A stretch of DNA of 64,000 nt, from contig NZ_CP129382.1 of NCBI RefSeq assembly GCF_030435705.1, forward strand, positions 1,798,001 through 1,862,000. The letters are read 5' to 3'. Numbering within the stretch: position 1 is the stretch's first letter; every line of letters begins with the position of its first letter. This stretch comes from Rhizobium sp. SSA_523 (lineage in GTDB: Bacteria > Pseudomonadota > Alphaproteobacteria > Rhizobiales > Rhizobiaceae). The translations under genes were made by a program, and so were the position numbers. Of this stretch, positions 56,506 through 64,000 are shown piece after piece. Under the pieces are notes generated by a model, which saw nothing but the letters and a program-made list of their open reading frames with translations, was not told where the DNA came from and made no database searches.

Positions 56506-57393
56506 TTGCATCTACGCGCCTATTTCTTCCTCATTCTCGCAACGTTGAGCTGGGGCGGCAATGCCGTCGTCGGCAAGCTGGCCATTGGCCATGTGAGCCC
56601 GATGATGCTGACCATGCTGCGCTGGAGCATTGCCTGCGCCATCATCTTCGCCATTTCCTGGCCGCAGCTGAAGAAGGACTGGCCGGTGGCGAAGGCGCAC
56701 CTGCCGCTGATGATCTTTCTTGGCGCCATCGGCTATACGCTGTTCAACGTGCTGCTTTATTCCGCCGTGCATTACACCACCGCCATCAATGTGACGATCG
56801 AGCAGGCCGGCATTCCCTTCCTGATCTTCCTGGCGAATTTCTTCCTGTTCCGCATCCGCATCTCCCTTGCCCAGGTGCTCGGCTTCTCCCTCACCCTGAT
56901 CGGCGTGGCGCTGACGGCCTCGCATGGCGATCTCGGGACGCTGCTTGCGCTTGGCGTCAATTTCGGCGACGGGCTGATGCTGATCGCCGTCGTCGCCTAT
57001 GCCGCCTATACGGTCGCGCTGCGCTGGCGCCCGCCGGTGGACTGGCGCACCCTGATGGCCATACCCGCGCTCGTCGCGCTGGTCTGCACCCTGCCGCTGG
57101 TGGTCTGGGAATGGAGCCGCGGCAGCATGATCGTGCCGGATGCCGCCGGCTGGTCGGCCGCCCTTTATACCGGCCTCTTCGCCTCGCTTCTGGCACAGGT
57201 CTCCTACATTCAGGGCATTGCCTATATCGGCGCCAATCGTGCCGGCCTGTTCATCAACCTCGTGCCGGTCTTCGGCACGCTGCTCTCGGTCCTCATCATC
57301 GGCGAGGAGCTCTACGCTTTCCACGTCATCGCCCTGGTGATGGCGCTGGGCGGCATCGCGATTGCCGAACGCTGGAAACCCGCCGGCACCTGA
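56506..57393 (+). CDS. EamA/DMT-superfamily transporter
   Basis: A 295-residue membrane protein with ten hydrophobic segments in two EamA repeats (first: [27 protein letters not shown]; second: [24 protein letters not shown]). Members export or import metabolites such as amino acids. The start is TTG 56506, decided by a perfect GGAGGT at 56494-56499; a frame back to 56428 has no ribosome site. It is divergent from purA. Confidence 0.88.
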   Translation: MHLRAYFFLILATLSWGGNAVVGKLAIGHVSPMMLTMLRWSIACAIIFAISWPQLKKDWPVAKAHLPLMIFLGAIGYTLFNVLLYSAVHYTTAINVTIEQAGIPFLIFLANFFLFRIRISLAQVLGFSLTLIGVALTASHGDLGTLLALGVNFGDGLMLIAVVAYAAYTVALRWRPPVDWRTLMAIPALVALVCTLPLVVWEWSRGSMIVPDAAGWSAALYTGLFASLLAQVSYIQGIAYIGANRAGLFINLVPVFGTLLSVLIIGEELYAFHVIALVMALGGIAIAERWKPAGT

Positions 57394-57589
57394 CCCGCCC
57401 GAAACCGGCCGACCCGAAACTGGCCGGCCCAGACGGATCAGGCCGGCTATTGCAGGGCCTGGACGGCGGTTTTGCGCGCTGTTGAGGCCAGCGCTCGCAA
57501 AAAGAGAGCAAGCCGCGCGGAATTTGGCGCTTTTCGGTCCCGCGATCATCTCCTAACCAAGAAGGATCAAGGCAGAAGGAGATGGCGCC

Positions 57590-58387
57590 ATGGCCAAGCC
57601 GTTTTACTGGAACGAACTCAACACGCTGGATTTTGCCGGCCTGTCGCCGGATCGGACCATCGCCATCCTGCCGCTCGCCTCCACCGAGCAGCACGGGCCG
57701 CATCTGCCGATCGCCACCGATGTGGCGATTGCCGGCGGCATGCTGGCCGAACTGCAGCGGCAGCGGCCGGATGACCTCGATATCCTGGTGCTTCCGACGC
57801 AGGAGATCGGCAAGGCGAACGAGCATATCCATGGCCCGGGCACGCTCTCCTATCCGGCGGAATTGCTGATCCCGCTCTGGACGGCGATCGGCGGCAAGGT
57901 GGCGGAGGCGGGCGTCAAAAAGCTCGTCATGGTCAATTCGCATGGCGGCAATCTCGACATCATGAACATCGTGGCGCGCGAGATGCGGGTGCGCTTCTCC
58001 ATGGCGGTGGTGTCCACGCAATGGGGCCGCTTCGGCCATCCTGACGGGCTGGTGAGCGCGCATGAACAGGCCTTCGGCATTCACGGCGGCGAGGTGGAGA
58101 CCAGCCTGATGCTGCATTTCCGGCCCGATCTGGTGCGGATGGACAAGGCGCAGAACTTCGTCTCCCGCGCCGAGGCGATGAAGCAGGCCTCGCGCTTCCT
58201 GCAGCCTTTGCCGCCGCATGCGCTGGCCTGGATCGCGCATGACCTCAACCCGCATGGCGTGGTCGGCAATGCAGCAGCCGGCACGGCGGAAAAGGGCGAG
58301 GCGATCTGCCGCCACCAGGTTGCAGGCTTCATCGAATTGCTGCGCGACCTTGAATCCTACCCCCTGAGCGCGCTCTTTTCCCGCTGA
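57590..58387 (+). CDS. creatininase-family amidohydrolase
   Basis: A 265-residue protein with the family metal-binding motifs STEQHGPHLPIATD, EHIHGPGTLS, VNSHGGNLDIMN and HGGEVETSLML. Founding members hydrolyse creatinine to creatine, but relatives act in cofactor and pyrimidine metabolism. ATG 57590 has AAGGAG upstream. It lies between the EamA transporter and the LysR gene, on the same strand as the former, and near an uptake system with a cytosine-deaminase-like enzyme. The substrate is open. Confidence 0.88.
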   Translation: MAKPFYWNELNTLDFAGLSPDRTIAILPLASTEQHGPHLPIATDVAIAGGMLAELQRQRPDDLDILVLPTQEIGKANEHIHGPGTLSYPAELLIPLWTAIGGKVAEAGVKKLVMVNSHGGNLDIMNIVAREMRVRFSMAVVSTQWGRFGHPDGLVSAHEQAFGIHGGEVETSLMLHFRPDLVRMDKAQNFVSRAEAMKQASRFLQPLPPHALAWIAHDLNPHGVVGNAAAGTAEKGEAICRHQVAGFIELLRDLESYPLSALFSR

Positions 58388-58521
58388 TTGCTCCGCCGGG
58401 TTCCGGCCGGGTGACGGCTGGTCTATGGCTGGCTTCCGGCTGAACGGCGGGACGACCAGAAACCCTGGCCTCCGCGGCCACAAGGGCGGCACCGGGATTC
58501 TCGCCCGCCGCCTGCTGCCCA

Positions 58522-58601
58522 TCCCCACTGCCTATGCCCTACTCCCTACTCCCCACTGCCTATTGCCTACTGCCCAGTGCCTATCCCACTGCCTACTGCC
58601 G
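58522..58601. repeat. CCCACTGCCTA-type minisatellite
   Basis: About eight short units built on CCTACTGCC and CCTACTCCC lie between the creatininase-family stop and the end of the LysR gene. Non-coding. Confidence 0.75.
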
Positions 58602-58606
58602 GCTGA

Positions 58607-59551
58607 TCACGTTCCCTGCGGCGGGATATAGCCCTTGGCTTCGAGCTCCGCGACGAGCGCGGTCAGCTCGCCCAGCAGGAATTCGACGAAGAGGCTGGCG
58701 GCGGTGTCCAGCGTGGCGCGCGAGCGGGCGAAAATCTTCAGCGACTGGTGACGCCGGTGCGGCTCTGCGAGCGGGCGGAAGATGAGGTCGCCCCGCCGGC
58801 AATCGCCGATCACATCCATCGGATTGAGGAAAGTCAGGCCCGTCCCGCGCCGCACCAGATGCCGCAGCGTTTCGGGCGCGGCGGTTTCCACCACCGGCTC
58901 CACGGGCGCCGGCAGTGGCGCGAGGATGAGGTTGATCATATTGCGCAGGCTCATGCCGCTCTGGGCCAGAACCAGCGGCTCCTGGACCACCTTGTGCAGG
59001 TCGATCGGGCCTGTTTCGGCCGCCAGCCGGTGGCCGGGCGGCAGTACCACGCCGATCGGTATGTCGAAGCTCGCCAGCGTCCTGAGACCGGCGACGAGCG
59101 GAATATTGAAGCCGATCCCGAGATCCACTTCGCCGGACAGGACCGGATTGGCCGTGGTCGTGGCCCCGTCTATGGCCAGTTGCACGCGCATGCGCGGATG
59201 CTGCTCGACAAAGCGCGCGACGATCTCCGGCAGCGGTCCCGCGGCGAGCCCGACGGTGGAGACGAGCGAGACGCGTCCGCCTTGCGGCATTTTCAGGCCG
59301 CGCACCCGGGTCTCCAGCCTGTCATAGGACTTCAATACCTCACGGATATGCTCGATGCACAATTCGCCCGCAGCCGTGAGGCGCAGCCCGCGCGGCAGGC
59401 GCTCGAAGATCGGAACCCCCAATTCCTCCTCCAGTGCCAGGATCTGCCGGTTGATCGCGGAGGAGGCGACGTTCAGCCGCTGGGCGGCCTTGCGGATGGA
59501 CCCCGCCCGGGCAATTTCGTCGATGTAGTGCAGTTTTCGCGAGTGGAGCAT
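58607..59551 (-). CDS. LysR-type transcriptional regulator
   Basis: A 314-residue LTTR. The N-terminal winged helix-turn-helix (LHYIDEIARAGSIRKAAQRLNVASSAINRQILALEEELGVPIFERLPRGLRLTAAGE) precedes a periplasmic-binding-like effector domain (GRVSLVSTVGLAAGPLPEIVARFVEQHPRMRV). It is divergent from the ABC uptake system, and a LysR box lies in the gap, so it most likely controls that system in response to its substrate or a product. Confidence 0.94.
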   Translation of the reverse strand: MLHSRKLHYIDEIARAGSIRKAAQRLNVASSAINRQILALEEELGVPIFERLPRGLRLTAAGELCIEHIREVLKSYDRLETRVRGLKMPQGGRVSLVSTVGLAAGPLPEIVARFVEQHPRMRVQLAIDGATTTANPVLSGEVDLGIGFNIPLVAGLRTLASFDIPIGVVLPPGHRLAAETGPIDLHKVVQEPLVLAQSGMSLRNMINLILAPLPAPVEPVVETAAPETLRHLVRRGTGLTFLNPMDVIGDCRRGDLIFRPLAEPHRRHQSLKIFARSRATLDTAASLFVEFLLGELTALVAELEAKGYIPPQGT

Positions 59552-59610
59552 CCGGCACCTGTTGCATTTTTTTAAGGCACATAGGGGATTTTGTGCAATC
59601 TGTCATCAAG

Positions 59611-59629
59611 CGATGCCATAAAGGCATCG
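59611..59629. promoter_or_regulatory. candidate LysR-regulator operator
   Basis: A 7-bp inverted repeat CGATGCC/GGCATCG with spacer ATAAA contains TGCC-N5-GGCA, which satisfies the T-N11-A LysR box. It lies 60 bases before the LysR gene start and 97 before the binding-protein gene, in the right place for divergent control. Confidence 0.6.
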
Positions 59630-59725
59630 TTCCGAGCGAATTTTGGCGCTTTTCAAAGTGCCGAAGCAATGGCTCAAATGGCACTCGGACTGGCGCTGTC
59701 GCCGCAACAATGAGGGAATGGTCGC

Positions 59726-60757
59726 ATGGACAAGCGGGTGGGCATCAAGCGGGTGGGTACCAAGGCAGTTCTGGGCGCGATGGCGCTTTTCATCGGTTCT
59801 GCGGGTGCCTCCTCGGCGCTGGCGCTGGACGAAGTATCCTACGGCACGAACTGGCTGGCCCAGGCCGAACATGGCGGCTTCTACCAGGCCGTGGCCGACG
59901 GAACATATGAAAAGCATGGCCTGAAGGTGACGATCATGCAAGGCGGCCCGAATGCCGCCAACCGCGCCCTTCTGATTGCCGGCAAGGTGGATTTCTACAT
60001 GGGCGGCCCGCTGGGCGACATGGATGCCGTCAAGCAGGGCATACCGCTGATCTCCGTAGCATCCATCTTCCAGAAGGATCCGCAGGTGCTGCTCGCCCAT
60101 CCGGATGCCGGGGTGGAGACGTTTGCCGACCTCGCCAAGCTCGAGACGATCTTCATGGGCAAGGAAGGCTATACGACCTATTTCGAGTGGATGAAGAAGA
60201 ATTTCCAGGGATTCAAGGAAGAACAGTTCAAGCCCTATACCTTCAACCCTGCCCCCTTCATCGCCGACAAGAGCTCCGCCCAGCAGGGTTATCTGACCTC
60301 CGAGCCCTACGAGATCGAAAAGCAGGCCGGCTGGGCTCCGAAGGTCTTCCTGCTGGCCGATGCCGGCTATAACCCCTATTCGACCATGATCACCACGACC
60401 CAGACCATGGTGGAAAGCAAGCCGGACGTCGTGCAGCGCTTCGTCGACGCCTCGATCGAGGGCTGGTACAACTATCTCTACGGCGACAATGCGAAGGCCA
60501 ATGAACTGATCAAGAAGGACAATCCGGAAATGACGGATGGCCAGATCGCCTATTCCATCGCCAAGATGAAGGAATATGGCATCGTCGAATCCGGCGATGC
60601 GCTGGAAAAGGGCATCGGCTGCATTACCGATGAGCGCTACAAGACCTTCTTCGAGGCCATGGTCTCCATCAATGTCCAGCCCAAGGAGCTCGACTACAAG
60701 AAGGCCTATTCGACGCAATTCGTCTGCAAGGGCGTCGGCATGGCGCTGAAGAAGTAA
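59726..60757 (+). CDS. NMT1/THI5-like ABC substrate-binding protein
   Basis: A 343-residue periplasmic protein. The signal peptide ends near GASSALA (residue 33). The mature part starts LDEVSYGTNWLAQAEHGGFYQAVADGTYEKHGLKVTIMQGGPNAA, the pattern of NMT1/THI5-like pyrimidine-type binding proteins. Related proteins bind hydroxymethylpyrimidine, cytosine-like bases, nitrate or sulfonates. The deaminase-like gene downstream favours a pyrimidine. The ATG has GAGGGAATGG upstream. It is followed by a large stem-loop before the ATPase gene. Confidence 0.9.
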   Translation: MDKRVGIKRVGTKAVLGAMALFIGSAGASSALALDEVSYGTNWLAQAEHGGFYQAVADGTYEKHGLKVTIMQGGPNAANRALLIAGKVDFYMGGPLGDMDAVKQGIPLISVASIFQKDPQVLLAHPDAGVETFADLAKLETIFMGKEGYTTYFEWMKKNFQGFKEEQFKPYTFNPAPFIADKSSAQQGYLTSEPYEIEKQAGWAPKVFLLADAGYNPYSTMITTTQTMVESKPDVVQRFVDASIEGWYNYLYGDNAKANELIKKDNPEMTDGQIAYSIAKMKEYGIVESGDALEKGIGCITDERYKTFFEAMVSINVQPKELDYKKAYSTQFVCKGVGMALKK

Positions 60758-60773
60758 GCCAGCCGGGAACCGT

Positions 60774-60987
60774 CACCCCCCTCTGTCCTGCCGGACATCT
60801 CCCCCACAAGGGGGGAGATCAGCAAGAGGCAAGCTCTCTGCCTCCAGGCGACTGTCGGCATTCAGAGCGGAGTGGGGTTTGCAAAGACACGATTCTTTCC
60901 CATTCGGCGCAAGAAAGGGACGAGGACGGCGACCGCAGAGCGATCTCCCCCCTTGAGGGGGAGATGTCCGGCAGGACAGAGGGGGGT
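60774..60987. repeat. large inverted repeat between binding-protein and ATPase genes
   Basis: A 214-base element whose two ends form nearly perfect inverted arms of about 46 bases (only two mismatches seen), starting ACCCCCCTCTGTCCTGCC. Each arm holds its own palindrome (TCTCCCCC...GGGGGAGA). It is a second, better-kept copy of the element at 11321-11516. The transcript would fold into a long stem. Confidence 0.88.
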
Positions 60988-61047
60988 GAAATTTCCCATG
61001 TGTTTTCCGGAGACTATCGAAGGCAGACCCCTTGACCGCGTGACGGA

Positions 61048-61878
61048 ATGACAGATTTGCAATCGCAAGAGCCACCACCCAGCACATCGCACAAACGCCC
61101 GCTCGTTGCCATGCGCGGCGTCTCAAAGAGCTTCTCCAGCGGCACGCTGGCTCTGTCGGATATGTCCCTGACCGTCGAAAGCGGCGAATTCGTCAGCCTG
61201 CTCGGCCCTTCCGGCTGCGGCAAGTCAACGGCGCTGCGCATTATTGCCGGTCTCGGCGATGTCACGACGGGCTCGATCGACTGGCCCGCATCGCGCATCA
61301 ACGCCAAGGGACTGCCGGAGGGCGATATTTCCTTCGTCTTCCAGGAGCCGACGCTCATGCCCTGGCAGACCGTGTTCGGCAATGTCTACCTGCCGCTTCG
61401 GCTGAAGGGCGTTACGAAGGCACTGGCGAAGGACAGGATCATGGCCTGCCTGGAGACGGTCGGCCTGAAGGATTTCGCCAAGGCCTATCCGCGGGAACTG
61501 TCGGGCGGCATGAAGATGCGCGTCTCGATTGCCCGCGCGCTCGTCACGCAGCCGAAGCTTCTGTTGATGGACGAGCCCTTCGCCGCGCTGGACGAGATCA
61601 CGCGGCAGAAACTCAATGACGACGTGCTGCGCCTCTGGCGCGAGACGGGGATCACCGTGATCTTCGTGACCCATTCGGTCTTCGAGAGCGCCTATCTCTC
61701 CAACCGCATCGTTGTGATGAAGGCCCGGCCGGGCCGCGTCCATGCCGATTTCCCGCTTGTCACGAGCCTTGAGCGCGGCACGCTGTACCGGGCCTCGGAA
61801 GATTATCGCGCCGCCTGCGAGAAGGTCTCGGCCTCCCTGCTCGATGCCATGGGCGGCGAAGCGCAGGAGATGCACTGA
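61048..61878 (+). CDS. ABC transporter ATP-binding protein (NitT/TauT class)
   Basis: A 276-residue ATPase with Walker A LLGPSGCGKSTALRI, signature ELSGGMKMRVSIARALV and Walker B KLLLMDEPFAALDEITR, the form of nitrate/taurine/pyrimidine importers. The ribosome site is weak (only ACGGA next to the ATG), and the gene follows a large hairpin, so expression may be lower than that of the binding protein. It overlaps the permease gene by one base. Confidence 0.93.
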   Translation: MTDLQSQEPPPSTSHKRPLVAMRGVSKSFSSGTLALSDMSLTVESGEFVSLLGPSGCGKSTALRIIAGLGDVTTGSIDWPASRINAKGLPEGDISFVFQEPTLMPWQTVFGNVYLPLRLKGVTKALAKDRIMACLETVGLKDFAKAYPRELSGGMKMRVSIARALVTQPKLLLMDEPFAALDEITRQKLNDDVLRLWRETGITVIFVTHSVFESAYLSNRIVVMKARPGRVHADFPLVTSLERGTLYRASEDYRAACEKVSASLLDAMGGEAQEMH

Positions 61879-62705
61879 TGGCAGACCACGGCCTCCCCAC
61901 CCCTGCCGTCCTGGCCAAGAGGCGCGAAACGCTGCTGCGCATCGCGATCCCCCTGCTCGTCGTCGCCTCGCTGGTCATCCTGTGGCAGATCCTGGTCAGC
62001 GCCTCCGGCGTTCCCCAATATATCCTGCCCGGCCCCGGCGCGGTCGCAAAAGCGCTGGTGAGCGATTGGGGCACGCTTGCCCCGGCTCTGTGGGTGACGA
62101 CGAAGATCACCATGTCGGCGCTGGCGCTGGCCCTTATCGGCGGGGCCGGCATGGCGATTTTCCTCGTCCAGTCCCGCTGGATCGAGACGGCCTTCTATCC
62201 GATCGCCGTCATCCTGCAGGTCACCCCGATCGTCGCCATCGCGCCGCTGATCCTGATCTATGCCCCCAGCACGCAGGTCGCGCTCTTGATCTGCGCCTTT
62301 CTGGTCGCTTTCTTTCCCATCCTGTCGAACATGGTCCAGGGCCTGAAGAGCGTCGACCACAATCTCCTGAACCTCTTCGACCTCTATGGCGCCTCGCGGC
62401 TGCAGACGCTGATCTACCTGAAACTGCCGGCCTCGCTCCCCTATTTCATGACGGGCCTGAAGATCGGCGGCGGCCTGTCGCTGATCGCCGCCGTCGTGGC
62501 GGAGTTCGCCGCCGGCTCTGCTGGCGCCGGCTCGGGATTGGCCTTCCGGCTGCTGGAGGCGCAATACCGGCTGAACATACCCCGCCTGTTTGCGGCGCTG
62601 ATCCTGCTCTCGGTGCTGGGCGTGGTGATCTTCGCCATCACCTCCTTCCTGTCCTGGCTCAGCCTGCATCGCTGGCATGAAAGCAGCCTTCGGAGAGAAA
62701 ACTGA
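61878..62705 (+). CDS. ABC transporter permease (NitT/TauT class)
   Basis: A 275-residue permease with six hydrophobic segments and the EAA-like loop KSVDHNLLNLFDLYGASRLQTLIYLKLPASLPYFMTGLKIGGGLSLIAAVVAEF. It starts with the last base of the ATPase stop (TGATG) behind AGGAG. Its own stop shares a base with the next ATG, so the ATPase, permease and deaminase genes are translationally coupled. Confidence 0.94.
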   Translation: MADHGLPTPAVLAKRRETLLRIAIPLLVVASLVILWQILVSASGVPQYILPGPGAVAKALVSDWGTLAPALWVTTKITMSALALALIGGAGMAIFLVQSRWIETAFYPIAVILQVTPIVAIAPLILIYAPSTQVALLICAFLVAFFPILSNMVQGLKSVDHNLLNLFDLYGASRLQTLIYLKLPASLPYFMTGLKIGGGLSLIAAVVAEFAAGSAGAGSGLAFRLLEAQYRLNIPRLFAALILLSVLGVVIFAITSFLSWLSLHRWHESSLRREN

Positions 62706-64000
62706 TGCCCTTTGTCGATCTGCCCAAGGCACCGCATGTCGTGCTGGCCAATGCCACTTTGCCGGCGGTTGCGGTGGAGGGCTTTTCCGCCGCACCAGAA
62801 GAAGGCCTCGTCTTTGCGGACCTGGTGATTGCCAATGGCCGGATCGACGCCATCCTGCCCGCCGGAACCGCTCCCGTGGCCCTTCCCCGGGCCGATCTTC
62901 GCCAGGGCATGGTCTGGCCCTGCTTCGTCGACATGCACACGCATCTCGACAAAGGCCATATCTGGGAGAGGCGCCGCAATCCGGATGGCAGTTTCATGGG
63001 CGCGCTCGACAATGTCCGGGAAGACCGCACCGCCCGCTGGTCGGCCGAGGATGTGCGGGCGCGGATGGAGTTCTCGCTGAAGACCGCCTATGCGCATGGC
63101 ACCCGGCTGATCCGCACGCATCTGGACAGCATTCCGCCGCAGCACGGCATTTCCTTCGAAGTGTTTTCCGAGATGCGCGAGGCGTGGCAGGACAGGATTG
63201 CCCTGCAGGCGGTGGCGCTGCTGCCGCTCGAATCGGTGCTGGATCCGGCCGCATTCGGTGATATCGTCGCGGTGACAAAGCGCCATGGCGGCCTGCTTGG
63301 CGGCGCGACCCGCATCCTGCCAGACTTCGAGGCGATCCTTGAAACGCTGTTTCGTGCAGCCGAGGACAATGGCCTTAACATTGACCTCCATGTGGACGAG
63401 ACCGAGGACCGCCAGGTCCTGACGCTCAAGACCATTGCCGAGATGAAGCTGAAGACCGGCTTTGCAGGTTCCGTCACCGTCGGTCACTGCTGCTCGCTCG
63501 CCCGACAGGAGGACGATCTGGCGAAGCGGACGATCGATCTGGTGGCCGAGGCCGGGCTCTCGGTCGTGTCGCTGCCGATGTGCAACATGTATCTGCAGGA
63601 TCGCCATGCCGGCCGCACGCCGCGGTGGCGGGGCGTGACGCTGTTCCACGAGCTTGCCGCGGCAGGCGTCCGGACCGCCGTCGCCTCCGACAATACGCGC
63701 GACCCATTCTATGCCTATGGCGATCTGGACGGTGTCGAAGTGTTCCGCGAAGCGGTGCGCATCCTGCATCTCGACCATCCTCTGGACACGGCGGCCCGCG
63801 TGGTGACGACCACGCCGGCCGATATCCTCGGAAGGCCGGATATCGGGCGCATCAAGGCGGGTGGACCCGCCGATCTCGTGCTGTTCAGCGCACGCCGCTG
63901 GAGCGAATTCCTCTCCCGTCCGCAGGCGGACCGCATCGTGATGCGGAATGGCATGGGCATCGACCGCCGCCTGCCGGATTATCGCGACCTTGACCCCTTG
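62705..64000 (+). CDS. cytosine-deaminase-like amidohydrolase (partial, runs off the window)
   Basis: 432 codons are open to the right edge, with no stop. Amidohydrolase motifs are FVDMHTHLDKGHIWE (metal-binding His-X-His), LIRTHLDS, IDLHVDETED, TVGHCCSL and VAVASDNTRDPF (catalytic Asp). The THLDKGHIW and DNTRDPF motifs match the cytosine deaminase/CodA group, which converts cytosine to uracil and ammonia. Related enzymes act on other aminopyrimidines, including thiamine-salvage compounds. It is coupled to the permease gene by a one-base overlap, so substrate import and deamination are produced together. Little of the C-terminus should be missing. Confidence 0.88.
   Translation, partial: MPFVDLPKAPHVVLANATLPAVAVEGFSAAPEEGLVFADLVIANGRIDAILPAGTAPVALPRADLRQGMVWPCFVDMHTHLDKGHIWERRRNPDGSFMGALDNVREDRTARWSAEDVRARMEFSLKTAYAHGTRLIRTHLDSIPPQHGISFEVFSEMREAWQDRIALQAVALLPLESVLDPAAFGDIVAVTKRHGGLLGGATRILPDFEAILETLFRAAEDNGLNIDLHVDETEDRQVLTLKTIAEMKLKTGFAGSVTVGHCCSLARQEDDLAKRTIDLVAEAGLSVVSLPMCNMYLQDRHAGRTPRWRGVTLFHELAAAGVRTAVASDNTRDPFYAYGDLDGVEVFREAVRILHLDHPLDTAARVVTTTPADILGRPDIGRIKAGGPADLVLFSARRWSEFLSRPQADRIVMRNGMGIDRRLPDYRDLDPL

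Noticed and set aside
57590..58387. Complete creatinine-to-ammonia pathway in this window
   Set aside because: No creatinase gene was found, and the creatininase-family enzyme has several possible substrates, so only a partial link is reported.
59552..59725. Possible TPP riboswitch before the pyrimidine-type binding protein
   Set aside because: The conserved CTGAGA and ACCTGAT core elements are absent, and the dyad present fits a LysR box.

Overview
The window is a GC-rich stretch of an alphaproteobacterial chromosome, almost certainly from the Rhizobiaceae (Rhizobium/Agrobacterium group). This rests on recognised proteins and gene order: a urt urea-transport operon beside a ure urease operon, the cell-cycle genes sciP, ctrA and chpT, a DUF1134 protein like Brucella EipA, the rluD-rpoH pair, purA, heterotetrameric sarcosine oxidase genes, and rhizobial-style palindromic intergenic repeats. 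No tRNA, rRNA, CRISPR array, prophage or complete insertion sequence was seen. One MITE-like element is present.

Layout. (1) 1-1036: the end of an unknown gene and a Crp/Fnr regulator. (2) 1070-10395, minus strand: the urease operon in the order esterase, ureD, ureA, ureB, LprI-like protein, ureC, ParD/ParE-like toxin-antitoxin pair, peroxiredoxin, ureE, ureF, ureG, metallo-hydrolase. (3) 10590-16535, minus strand: urtABCDE, with a palindromic candidate operator upstream of urtA and stem-loop repeats after urtA and between urtD and urtE. (4) 16782-24998: a GH13 glucosyl enzyme, a single-domain response regulator, a hypothetical protein, then an unusual two-gene signalling system (an NCS1-permease/Cys-rich/histidine-kinase/receiver fusion plus a LuxR-type response regulator) and a small ATPase. 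(5) 25055-31397, minus strand: a lipoprotein and a liv branched-chain amino acid/amide ABC operon. (6) 31820-37388: a GreA/GreB factor and soxBDAG. (7) 37665-44702: an orphan DUF2793 gene and a cell-cycle cluster (sciP, fliJ-like, ctrA, a receiver protein, chpT, eipA) ending in the MITE. (8) 44739-56303: housekeeping genes (RNA methyltransferase, rluD, rpoH, an ABC exporter, a giant repeat-rich membrane protein, purA). (9) 56506-64000: an EamA transporter, a creatininase-family hydrolase, and a LysR-regulated ABC uptake system translationally coupled to a cytosine-deaminase-like amidohydrolase that runs off the window.

The recurring theme is scavenging of organic nitrogen: urea uptake and hydrolysis, amino acid or amide uptake, sarcosine oxidation, a creatininase-family enzyme, and pyrimidine-type uptake with deamination. 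The transporter-fused histidine kinase lies 3.5 kb from urtA. It is the best candidate for an undescribed sensory system, and I infer that it may sense a nucleobase- or urea-like nitrogen source. A second theme is structural: stem-loop elements follow the genes for periplasmic binding proteins, and short tandem repeats are unusually common both in genes and between them.
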